Part shown: piece by piece, positions 25,703-33,351 of the stretch
Position numbering within the stretch: position 1 is the first letter of the stretch
Layout of the letters: each line of letters opens with the position of its first letter
From: CAXBMB01 sp052078155
GTDB taxonomy: Bacteria; Pseudomonadota; Alphaproteobacteria; Kiloniellales; DSM-21159
Reading direction: 5' to 3'
DNA: 64,000 bases
NCBI GenBank assembly: GCA_052078155.1
Contig: JBQJBP010000002.1
Location: forward strand, 744,001 to 808,000
Notes under the pieces: model-generated
Seen by the model: only the letters and a program-made list of their open reading frames with translations
Told to the model about the DNA's origin: nothing
Database searches by the model: none
Program-made: the position numbers and the translations under genes

Positions 25703-26281
25703 TCAGCAGGACTTGCAGCCGGAGGCCTGTTTTTGCTGGTAATCCAGCAGGTCACCCCGGGCGCTGATGGAGAATCTGCAGCAGCTCTCGTACTGTCCCC
25801 GCAGTACCTTGCGCCCTGCCTGAATGCGGGATTTCAGGGTGGAATAGCTGATGCCCTGTTCCGCGGCATAGGCTTTCTGGGATTTGCCCTCCAGCTCAAC
25901 GGCCCGCAGGGCTTCGGCCTGAGCCGGTGGCAATTGCCGGATGAAGGGCAGGAGACAGCGGGCCAGATCCTGCTGGACGCTGTCTTCCCCGCCGGGTCCG
26001 GGAGGGGTTTGGCTTTCTGATCCGTCGCCATACCAGAGGTCTTCCGGCTGCAGGTCCCGGGCTTTGCCCTGCTGGCGGTAGTGGTCGATCAGCGTGCGGT
26101 TGGCGATTTGAAACAGCCAGGATTTGAGCGAGCCTTCCTTGGCCAGCGTCCCCAGGTTCTGGTGGCTTTTGATCAGGATGTCCTGCAGCAGATCTTCCAC
26201 GTCCGCCGGATTGCTGAGGCGGGCGTGCAAAAAGGCCTTGAGGCTGGCCTGATAGTCATTCCAGATCTGGCGGCTGTTCAT
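25703..26281 (-). CDS. sigZ: ECF-type RNA polymerase sigma factor, SigZ-like
   Basis: This 192-residue sigma-70 family protein has region 2 at about 10-80 (ADVEDLLQDILIKSHQN, SWLFQIANRTLIDHYRQ). Region 4 lies at about 115-165 (LPPAQAEALRAVELEGKSQK, then ISYSTLKSRIQAGRKVL). The C-terminus carries cysteines in YESCCRFSISARG and GCKSC, the Cys-containing tail that distinguishes SigZ-type factors from other ECF sigmas. No anti-sigma gene is adjacent. The tail may sense thiol state or metal; this is inference. The downstream gene is a GST with its own Cys-rich end. Confidence 0.85.
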   Translation of the reverse strand: MNSRQIWNDYQASLKAFLHARLSNPADVEDLLQDILIKSHQNLGTLAKEGSLKSWLFQIANRTLIDHYRQQGKARDLQPEDLWYGDGSESQTPPGPGGEDSVQQDLARCLLPFIRQLPPAQAEALRAVELEGKSQKAYAAEQGISYSTLKSRIQAGRKVLRGQYESCCRFSISARGDLLDYQQKQASGCKSC

Positions 26282-26392
26282 TGGCGGACTGGGATACCTG
26301 AAGCGATGGCTGGGTCGACATTAATTTAGGGTGGGGACTGGGCTGTCACAAGACGCCTGATACCAGGCGCCGGATGCCAGCGGACCGGGGCC

Positions 26393-27478
26393 TCAGCGGC
26401 CCAGACGCTTCTTTGCCTCCGGGATGGCGTGATCTATCAGCACGCTGAAAGGAGTGTGCCAGCCCTGGTGGTCATTGTAGCGCCCGGCGAAAACCGCCGT
26501 GATCAGATCGACATCGCCCTGCACGGTCAGCCGCTGGCCTCCATTGCCGCTGGCAAAGACCATTTTCTTTTCCTCTGTGCCAAAGACGTACCAGAAGTAG
26601 CCATAGTCCACATCGCGGTTGAAGGAAGCATGTGGCTGAAAGGACTCTTCCAGCCAGTCTTGGGAGACAATCCGCTGACCATCGTAGAGGCCGTCTTGGG
26701 CCAGCATGTGCCCGATCTTTGCCAGGTCCGGCAGGGTCAGGCGCAGGCCTGAGGCGGCAGAAGGCTCTCCGTCAGCACCGGCAATCCACTCAAAGGACGT
26801 GATGCCCAAAGGGTGAAAGAGATGGTCTTTGGCAAAGTCATCCAGGGACTGTCCTGTGCCGTTGGCAATGATCCGGCCAATCAGGGCGGTGGCACCGCCG
26901 CTGTAAATCCAGCTTTGGCCAGGGGCCTCCCGGATGGGCTGTTCCAGAATAAAGCGGTACCGTTCCGGAGCCCGCTCCATGGCGATTTCGCTGTTGCGTG
27001 GGTCTGAGTAGGGCAGATTTTCGTTCCACTCCAGCCCCATCTGCATGGTCAGGGCATGAGAGATCAGAATGCGGTCGCGCCCGGGCTCTTTCTGCAGATC
27101 CGGGTAGTCCGGAAACTGGGCGTAGAGGGGTTGGTCGGGCCCTGGCACCTTGCCCTGGTCCAACGCAATGCCGTAGAGCAAACCGACCATGGATTTGGTG
27201 ACGGATCTCAGGTCGTGCAGTTCTTCCGGGCCATGTTCGACGACCCCCAGCGGCCGCCCCCAGACCTGATCGTCCCCGGGGAAGTAAACCTCGGCCAGTC
27301 GCGCATCGCCTAGATCAATGATGGCTCCGTGCAGCTTTGGCAGTTTTCCTTGAGCAAAAGCGTCGCGCAGACCGTCATCCAGCGGAAGAATCTGGGCGCT
27401 TGGCGCATCAAGGAAAGGCCCGGGCAGGCAGGCCAGCAGGTAAAAAAGCGCGGGCAGGGTTTTGGCGAAAGGGCTCAT
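26393..27478 (-). CDS. Serine hydrolase, beta-lactamase class C family
   Basis: This 361-residue protein has a signal-like N-terminus (LPALFYLLACLPGPFLDA) and a penicillin-binding-protein fold. The nucleophile motif S-V-T-K is at 92-95 (LRSVTKSMVGLLYG), and the second motif tyrosine is in SWIYSGGATALIGRII, the Y-S-G form common in esterase-like members. FHPLGITSFEW and the late YGYFWYVFG are also typical. It is probably a periplasmic esterase or peptidase rather than a resistance beta-lactamase. It stands alone, 112 bases upstream of the point where the sigZ gene begins. Confidence 0.88.
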   Translation of the reverse strand: MSPFAKTLPALFYLLACLPGPFLDAPSAQILPLDDGLRDAFAQGKLPKLHGAIIDLGDARLAEVYFPGDDQVWGRPLGVVEHGPEELHDLRSVTKSMVGLLYGIALDQGKVPGPDQPLYAQFPDYPDLQKEPGRDRILISHALTMQMGLEWNENLPYSDPRNSEIAMERAPERYRFILEQPIREAPGQSWIYSGGATALIGRIIANGTGQSLDDFAKDHLFHPLGITSFEWIAGADGEPSAASGLRLTLPDLAKIGHMLAQDGLYDGQRIVSQDWLEESFQPHASFNRDVDYGYFWYVFGTEEKKMVFASGNGGQRLTVQGDVDLITAVFAGRYNDHQGWHTPFSVLIDHAIPEAKKRLGR

Positions 27479-27895
27479 GTCACTCTCTGATTTAGATTCC
27501 CAGCCGTGTATAATGAGAAGGCCAGGCAGTGTGTAGCCGCCCTAACGCAGCCCCGGTGGGCGATCAATTGCTCTTAGAGGGGGCGGCATCGTCGATCAAC
27601 GTGTTGCGGTTGTACATGAGAACCTGGAGAGTTTCTATCAGCGCAACCACAACAGGAACTGCCTGATCAAGCAGGAGCAAAGGGAAAACCCCCGGGAACT
27701 GCGATGCTCTTGTTTGCAGATTGGACGGGATAGTGGATCAATCTGATGTCCCATTGACTGGTTTCAGTTTTGAAGATCTTCAGGCATGAGAGTTTTTAGG
27801 ACTGTGTCTTGCCATCACCGCCGGGCTGTGGCACTTCTTGGCGCAGCCGATTGACGGGCTTCCGGTAAGCCCGCAAACGTGAGAATCGGCGCTGT
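27479..27895. other. 417-base intergenic region before tRNA-Gly; nothing recognised
   Basis: I see no gene, repeat or clear terminator here. The last hundred bases probably contain the tRNA promoter. An imperfect inverted pair GGGCTTCCGGTAAGCCC at 27856-27872 may be a small hairpin. Confidence 0.35.
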
Positions 27896-27969
27896 GCGGG
27901 CGTAGCTCAATGGTAGAGCAGAAGCTTCCCAAGCTTACGACGAGGGTTCGATTCCCTTCGCCCGCTCCA
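27896..27969 (+). tRNA. tRNA-Gly (anticodon CCC)
   Basis: The 7-bp acceptor stem GCGGGCG pairs with CGCCCGC, and CCA is encoded at the 3' end. The D arm GCTCAATGGTAGAGC, an anticodon loop reading TTCCCAA, and the T arm GAGGGTTCGATTCCCTT are all present. The anticodon stem has one mismatch at its outer pair (GAAGC against GCTTA). CCC reads the GGG glycine codon. Confidence 0.95.
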
Positions 27970-28180
27970 ACTTCCTGACAATCTGGCCGAATCGTTCTGT
28001 TATCAGATGGATAGCAGGGTTTCTTTGTCTGTCCTCTGCACAGAGGCTGGTTTTCGAGTCAGGTCTGCAGATAAAGAGCCAGCTAACTGACTCTAAAGAC
28101 TCTTCTTTTGCTGTTGTTGGGTTGTCGCTGTTCCGACCAGCGTTTGACCGGTATCGCAAAAACTACAGTGCACAGGACGC

Positions 28181-28230
28181 AAAAAAGCCAGCCTGGCAGA
28201 AGATCTGCTGAAGCTGGCTTTCTGTTTTTT
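28181..28230. terminator. Bidirectional terminator between tRNA-Gly and GST gene
   Basis: A run of six A precedes AAGCCAGC, which pairs with GCTGGCTT at 28213-28220, followed by TCTGTTTTTT. It can end the GST transcript on the minus strand and read-through from the tRNA on the plus strand. The rest of 27970-28277 shows no gene. Confidence 0.8.
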
Positions 28231-28277
28231 GCGGAAGGTCGAGTGTCGATAGTTCACCTTCCGAAAGATGGCTGTCT

Positions 28278-28907
28278 TTACTTCTTAGGACGGAAGGGGG
28301 CGAGATCCGTTTCCTGGAAAGCAGGCAGTTCCTTCATCCGCTCCAGATGGGCCGCCAGCTTGGGATAGGGATTGCCCTCCAGCAGTTTGGCGTTCATCAC
28401 GGTGGTGAAGTCGTAAAGCACCGCCACGGAGATGTCGGCCTGGGTCAGGCGGTCTCCATGGAAATAGGTTTTGTCGCCCAGAGCCGCTTCCAGAGCCGCA
28501 AAACCACCGCTGGTCTGCCTTTCCAGACGATTCAGCCAGTCAGCATGGACCTTTTCTGCCGGGCGCTGATGCACTTCGTAGACGGCCCCGACGTTCTTTT
28601 CCATGGTGGAGGTGGCCAGAGAAACCAGACCCATCACAGCAACCCGGTCATCCCCACTCAGGGGGATCAGGGCCCGTTCCGTTCCGACCTGCTGGTCAAT
28701 CCAGTCCAGGATCGCCGCAGAGTCGTAGATGCCCCGGCCATCGTCGAGAATCAGAGCAGGGACGCGGCCCACTGGATTTTCAGCCAGGATTTTGTCGAAA
28801 TCCAGAGCCGTGTTGAGTTCTTTGCGTTCGAAGTCGATGCCGAGAATCTTCATGGAAATGATGCAACGGCGGGCAAAGGGCGAGAGATCGCGGCCAAGAA
28901 TGTACAT
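28278..28907 (-). CDS. Glutathione S-transferase family protein
   Basis: This 209-residue protein has an N-terminal thioredoxin-like domain with S9 in GRDLSPFARRC at the usual catalytic serine position, GRVPALILDDG with the cis-proline, and YDSAAILDWID for glutathione binding. The helical C-terminal domain includes TYFHGDRLTQADISVAVLYDF, the GST N-capping-box region. It is distinct from the Cys-type GST 3 kb upstream. Substrate is unknown. It appears monocistronic. Confidence 0.9.
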   Translation of the reverse strand: MYILGRDLSPFARRCIISMKILGIDFERKELNTALDFDKILAENPVGRVPALILDDGRGIYDSAAILDWIDQQVGTERALIPLSGDDRVAVMGLVSLATSTMEKNVGAVYEVHQRPAEKVHADWLNRLERQTSGGFAALEAALGDKTYFHGDRLTQADISVAVLYDFTTVMNAKLLEGNPYPKLAAHLERMKELPAFQETDLAPFRPKK

Positions 28908-29151
28908 GGAGGCTGTCCCTGTTTTTTATGTGTTTGACGCGGGGTGTCGAGCAGAGTGGCTTTAAGACGTCAGAAGGCGCTTGGCGGGTTAGGCATAACT
29001 GCCAAGGGCTTCCAGCTAATCCATCCTGCTTCAGGTGTTGGCGATCAAGCTAGTGCCTTCGGAGACAAAGGGATAGCCCGATGATGGGCACAGGCCTTTT
29101 CCCTCTCTGCTGATCTTAAGCGAGATCCTCTTTCCTCTGACCGGCCGGATT

Positions 29152-30255
29152 TCAGACGCGCTTTACGCGGTAGAGGGCGTTCAGAACCAGCGTCAGCAGC
29201 ACAATGGCCCCGGCCTGGTGCAGAGCCCCCAGCCAGACCGGCACCACCAGCAAGAGGGTGGCAATGCCCAGCGCCACCTGGACCAGAACCCAGCCTTTGA
29301 CCAGTGCCAGAGCCTGCTTGACGCCTGCATTGAGAGGCATTCTGCGGCTCCAGACAAACAGCAGCACGGATAGAACCAGCGTTGCGATGGCCAGTGCCCG
29401 GTGATTGAACTGGACTGTGCCGTGGGTTTCAAAGTGATTGCGCCACCAGGAATCCAGCAAGCTGTAGTCTGCCGGAATGAGATCCCCATCCATCAGCGGG
29501 AAGCTGTTGTAAACCAGGCCCGCATTGAGACCGGCGACAAAACCGCCCCAGGCAATGGTCAGGATGACCAATGCCAGCAGGCCCAGAAGCCAGGGTCGGA
29601 GCTTTTGCGCGGCAGGTCCGTCGTCGCGGGCGCTGTCGGGCAGCAGCAAAGACAAGGCGATCCAGAAGAGATACCCGTAAATCAGCAGGGCCAGCCCCAG
29701 GTGTGCGACCAGGCGGTACTGGCTGACTTCTGTGCGGTCGGCAAAACCGCTGGCCACCATGTACCAGCCCATGAAGCCTTGCAGGCCTCCCAGAACCAGA
29801 GCGATCCAGAGTTTTGTTTTCAAGGGGCCGGGAAGGCTGTGGCGCCAGAGAAACCAGAAAAAGGGCAGGGCATAGGCCAGACCGATCATCCGCCCCCAGA
29901 GTCGGTGGATCCATTCCCACCAGAAGATTTCCTTGAACTCGGCCAGGCTCATGCCCGCGTTGAGTTCTTTGTATTGGGGAATGGTTTTGTAGAGGGCAAA
30001 GACCCGCTCCCACTCTGCCTGGCTGAGCGGAGGCAGAGCGCCTTTTATGGGCGCCCATTCCATGATCGACAGGCCGGATTCCGTCAGGCGGGTTATGGCC
30101 CCGATCACGGCCATGGCGAAGATCAGGCCACAGACGCCCAGCAGCCAGCCGGCCAGGGCTTTGGCGGGATAGGCCCCATCACCAGCTTGACCTGGGGTGA
30201 GGGCATTGAGGGCGCGGTCCCTCTTGGGGGACTGTGGGGAGGCACTGACAGTCAT
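29152..30255 (-). CDS. ctaA: Heme A synthase
   Basis: This 367-residue membrane protein oxidises heme O to heme A for cytochrome c oxidase. Eight hydrophobic helices are visible. Heme-ligand histidines sit in WEWIHRLWGRMIGL, YRLVAHLGLALLIYGY, VQFNHRALAIAT and LGALHQAGAIVLLTL. The ITRLTESGLSIMEWAPIKGALPP segment is characteristic of the COX15/type 2 family of alphaproteobacteria and mitochondria. No other oxidase assembly gene is in the window. Confidence 0.96.
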   Translation of the reverse strand: MTVSASPQSPKRDRALNALTPGQAGDGAYPAKALAGWLLGVCGLIFAMAVIGAITRLTESGLSIMEWAPIKGALPPLSQAEWERVFALYKTIPQYKELNAGMSLAEFKEIFWWEWIHRLWGRMIGLAYALPFFWFLWRHSLPGPLKTKLWIALVLGGLQGFMGWYMVASGFADRTEVSQYRLVAHLGLALLIYGYLFWIALSLLLPDSARDDGPAAQKLRPWLLGLLALVILTIAWGGFVAGLNAGLVYNSFPLMDGDLIPADYSLLDSWWRNHFETHGTVQFNHRALAIATLVLSVLLFVWSRRMPLNAGVKQALALVKGWVLVQVALGIATLLLVVPVWLGALHQAGAIVLLTLVLNALYRVKRV

Positions 30256-30364
30256 GGCCGCAATATAGCCAAAGCCGGGGCTGTGAAAAGGGCTGACTTG
30301 CCGCAGCTGTTGTAACGGCGTCCCTGGCCGTAGAGCTCAGGCTTTTGTTCCGGCTGTGGTGCTG

Positions 30365-30628
30365 TCAGTGGAGTGCGAACTCGACCTCTACAAAGCGGGT
30401 CTCCCCCTCAGTGATCAGGGGGACATGGGCCACCTTGACGGAATGCAGAGGGCCATCCAGTTCCCGGGTCCAGAACTCCAGGAAGCGTTTGAGTTCGGGA
30501 AAGGCCGGAGCCAGATCATAGTCCTGCCAGAGGTAGCTTTGCAGCAACGCCGGGTGATCGGGCAGGTGATAGAGAATTTCAGCCGTGGTCAGGCGATAGT
30601 CTTTCAACTGTGTACTCAGTTCAGCCAT
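30365..30628 (-). CDS. Usg-family small protein
   Basis: This 87-residue protein starts at the ATG at 30628, preceded by AAAGGACC. It matches the alphaproteobacterial Usg family almost throughout: LKDYRLTTAEILYHLPDHPA, LLQSYLWQDYDLAPAFPELK, FLEFWTRELDGPLHSVKVAH and a final VEVEFALH. The family is widespread in alphaproteobacteria and has no known biochemical function. It lies 110 bases before the ctaA start region, both on the minus strand. Confidence 0.9.
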   Translation of the reverse strand: MAELSTQLKDYRLTTAEILYHLPDHPALLQSYLWQDYDLAPAFPELKRFLEFWTRELDGPLHSVKVAHVPLITEGETRFVEVEFALH

Positions 30629-30852
30629 GGGCAGGTCCTTTTTGGGGTCAACCAAAGAAAGATCCTACGGGGCGGTCTGACGGCGGCTGTCGTGTGCTGT
30701 CCTGTGCCGGGATTGGCGAAACCACTGTCTGCTTTGCAAGCACTTCCGATCCCGCAGGATCGAAGGGAAACTATGGCTGAGATTTGCGGTTAAACAAAGA
30801 AAAATAATAAAATCAATGCGTTAGCAGCAGATGATTGTGACTGCTGCCAAAA

Positions 30853-30888
30853 CAGAACCCCCACGCCTATTCGGCAGAGGGGGTTCTG
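30853..30888 (-). terminator. Rho-independent terminator of the TerB-like gene
   Basis: The stem CAGAACCCCC with GGGGGTTCTG closes a 16-base loop, about 30 bases past the TerB-like stop. The minus strand continues with TTTTGG. Confidence 0.8.
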
Positions 30889-30919
30889 GAACGGGGGGGG
30901 ACCTGTCGTGGCCCGCAGA

Positions 30920-31339
30920 TCAGAGAGTGCGGAACCGGGCTGCAGCTCCTCGTTCGATGGCGGCAGCTTCCAGGCGACCGACATTGACCGTGTGGCGGAA
31001 CATTTCCAGCAGGCGGAGTTCTTCCTGGGAGGCCACGCCGTCGGCGGCAACCACGTCAACGGCCAGGGCATAGGCTGTTTCACGCAGGCGGTCAGGCAGG
31101 GCTTCATCAATCATGTCGATGATTTTCTCAATGCCGTCGTCCTGAGACAGCAGGGCCGCACATTCAGCGGCGGTCTGGCTGATCCGGGAGGTTTCATAGC
31201 CCTCGAAGATCGGCAGAAGCTTGATGATGTCGCTCATGATGGCGACTTCGGAATCGGTCATTTCCTGATCGGCAGCAGAAGCCACGACCATGGTGTAGAT
31301 CAAAGCAGAATGATGATCGAGCATACTAGATAACGCCAT
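30920..31339 (-). CDS. TerB-like (tellurite resistance TerB family) protein
   Basis: This 139-residue all-helical protein has the paired acidic helices of TerB: ALIYTMVVASAADQEMTDSE near the start and AYALAVDVVAADGVASQEEL in the second half, each with the metal-coordinating Asp/Glu pattern. TerB-like domains bind Ca2+ and occur in stress and phage-defence settings. Here it is solitary, with no terC, terD or other ter gene around, so a role in tellurite resistance should not be assumed. Confidence 0.83.
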   Translation of the reverse strand: MALSSMLDHHSALIYTMVVASAADQEMTDSEVAIMSDIIKLLPIFEGYETSRISQTAAECAALLSQDDGIEKIIDMIDEALPDRLRETAYALAVDVVAADGVASQEELRLLEMFRHTVNVGRLEAAAIERGAAARFRTL

Positions 31340-31627
31340 CTTGGAGATCGGTCAGCAGAACTGTGCGAAGGGCAAAGTCTGGCCTCAGATCTAATCGTAA
31401 GGGGGAACAGAACAGACAGACACTGCGGTTCAAGAGCGCAGCCTGTTCTGCAGGTTTCAAAACCGTGAGGCGGACAGTAGGGACTGTGACCCAGAGGGTC
31501 AAGCAAAGGCCAGCTTCCGGAGAGGAACCAGAGCCAGCCTGTGAAAATTGATTTTATGGTTCTGGTGCATAAGAGCTTTGCATCTTGTGTGCTCGACAGT
31601 CAGGGGCTGTCAGGTTTTAGTCAGGGC

Positions 31628-32566
31628 ATGGAAGCCATTATCAACGTCGTTTTGCCGGTTTTCGCCATCATGGCCGCCGGTTATTTTGCCGGTCGAACCG
31701 GACTGCTGGGAGCAGACAGCAGCCAGGCTCTGAATGGGTTTGTCTATTACATTGCTCTTCCGGCGCTGTTCTTCGGCTCCATGTCTCAGGTCGCGCTGGA
31801 TGAGGTGTTTAACTGGCCCTTTATCGCGGCCTTTACCGGCGGGGTTCTGGGAACCTTCACGCTTTGCCTGCTGGTCAACACCTTCGTGTTTCCGGGGCGG
31901 TTGGGTGAACTGACCCTGGGCGGTATCTCCTCCATCTTTTCCAATACCGGCTACATGGGCATTCCGCTCCTGCTGATTGCCTTTGGGGAGGCAGGCGTCC
32001 TGCCCGCGGTGATCACCACTGTCTACAACGGGGCGCTGGTGATGGCCTTTGGCGTGATCTTTCTGGAGGCCGACCGGCATGAAGGGCAGAGCTTTGTCTT
32101 CCTGCTGCGCAATGCCGCAATGGGGCTGGTCAAGAATCCTCTGGTGACCTCTGCTGTTCTGGGGCTGGTCTACAATGCGCTGGGCCTGCCGGTGCCCAAG
32201 GCCGTTGATAACTTCTGTGACATCCTGGGGGCGGCTGCCGGTCCTTGTGCGCTTTTTGCCATGGGGCTGTTTCTGGTCGGCAAGAAGCTGCGCGATGGAT
32301 TGGGGGAAGTGATCTGGCTGACAGTGCTCAAGCTTTTGCTGATGCCAGCCATTACCTACTATCTGGCCTTTCACCTGTTTGATATGGATCCTCTCTGGGC
32401 GAAGGCGGCGGTGGTTCAGGCCGCTTTGCCAATTGGCGCTCTGGTCTTCGTCCTGGCCAGCCGCTACGACATTTACGAACAGCGGGCCTCTTCATCCATC
32501 CTGATCACCACCCTGGTGTCTGTGGTGACCCTGTCGATCCTCTTTAACCTGCTGGGTCTGGGATAG
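31628..32566 (+). CDS. AEC (auxin efflux carrier) family transporter
   Basis: This 312-residue membrane protein has about ten helices in two inverted halves. The family start EAIINVVLPVFAIMAAGYFAG is immediate when the ATG at 31628 is used; an upstream ATG would add 29 non-hydrophobic residues. Other landmarks are SIFSNTGYMGIPLLLIAFG with the broken-helix Asn, and AALPIGALVFVLASRYDIYE. Bacterial AEC proteins usually carry carboxylates such as malate or malonate. The substrate here is unknown. It faces the TerB-like gene divergently. Confidence 0.9.
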   Translation: MEAIINVVLPVFAIMAAGYFAGRTGLLGADSSQALNGFVYYIALPALFFGSMSQVALDEVFNWPFIAAFTGGVLGTFTLCLLVNTFVFPGRLGELTLGGISSIFSNTGYMGIPLLLIAFGEAGVLPAVITTVYNGALVMAFGVIFLEADRHEGQSFVFLLRNAAMGLVKNPLVTSAVLGLVYNALGLPVPKAVDNFCDILGAAAGPCALFAMGLFLVGKKLRDGLGEVIWLTVLKLLLMPAITYYLAFHLFDMDPLWAKAAVVQAALPIGALVFVLASRYDIYEQRASSSILITTLVSVVTLSILFNLLGLG

Positions 32567-32723
32567 ATGCGTCGGGTGTTTTGTCCACCGATCTTTTGCG
32601 GCTGTTGTTTTCAGCCCCTTGGTTGACCTGTTTGAACGGCGTTGGCACAGTGACCCTCAGATTGCTTGTTAACCTTATTCGCCTTTGGACAGCTGGTCCC
32701 TGTGCGCAGGCAGGAACTATCCT

Positions 32724-33299
32724 TTGATTTACAAGTTTCGTGGCACCCAAAAACCAGATCGTCAGTGCGGCAGCCTGAGTGAGTTTGAGCAGGAACTGAC
32801 CGGTGAGGCGCCCAAGGCTCTCTTCGATGTGTGGCGGGATCACTGGCACGGCACGGATCTGCCGCTTAAAGAGGATATGGCACCGGAGAAGTTCAAGTTC
32901 ATTCTGCCCGATGTCTTCCTCTATCAGTATGATGCCGAAAAGCAGGATTTCTTCATTCGCCTGGTTGGCGACAACATCCTGACCGTTCGCCAGGGCCGCT
33001 ATAAAATTGGCCAGTACCTGGATGAACTGATGGGCAAGGAATCGGGAGACAGGGGACGGGAAATCTGGTCTCAGGTCGTGAAGACGCCTGCCGTCGCCAT
33101 TTCCCTGCTTGAAGACAAACGGGGGCGCCTGAGCGAGCGGATCATCCTGCCCCTGCGGGATCAGGCTGGAAATCTCTGCATCATGGGCGCGACCAGCTTT
33201 CATTCGGGTCTGGTACTGGGGCAGGACTATGAGCCTCTGATTGCCCGCACGAACCATGCGCTCTTTCTTGATTTGAAGCTGCTGCCACCACGCTCCTGA
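32724..33299 (+). CDS. PAS_5-type PAS domain protein
   Basis: This protein of about 191 residues is a single-domain PAS protein of the kind common in Rhodospirillales: ALFDVWRDHWHG, PEKFKFILPDVFLYQYD, FFIRLVGDNILTVRQGRYKIGQYLDEL and RIILPLRDQAGNLCIMGATSF. A TTG at 32724 with AGGAA seven bases upstream is the likeliest start; another TTG at 32685 is possible. No output domain is attached, so it probably works through a partner. It converges with the DinG-type helicase gene. Confidence 0.78.
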   Translation: MIYKFRGTQKPDRQCGSLSEFEQELTGEAPKALFDVWRDHWHGTDLPLKEDMAPEKFKFILPDVFLYQYDAEKQDFFIRLVGDNILTVRQGRYKIGQYLDELMGKESGDRGREIWSQVVKTPAVAISLLEDKRGRLSERIILPLRDQAGNLCIMGATSFHSGLVLGQDYEPLIARTNHALFLDLKLLPPRS

Positions 33300-33351
33300 A
33301 CCAGTCCTTCGTGTTGGCGCTGCCAGGCTCGCGGTCCGGTTGGACTCCAGA

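Noticed and set aside
26393..27478. Antibiotic-resistance beta-lactamase
   Set aside because: The family match is to serine hydrolases in general; the Y-S-G second motif and absence of an AmpR neighbour argue against a dedicated resistance enzyme.
27935..28159. Minus-strand frame ending in ERAKGIEPSS
   Set aside because: This peptide is read antisense through tRNA-Gly, a well-known source of false protein annotations. No ribosome-binding site or family supports it.
30920..31339. Tellurite-resistance or phage-defence island around the TerB-like gene
   Set aside because: No other ter, defence or mobile gene is nearby; a single TerB-like domain is not sufficient.
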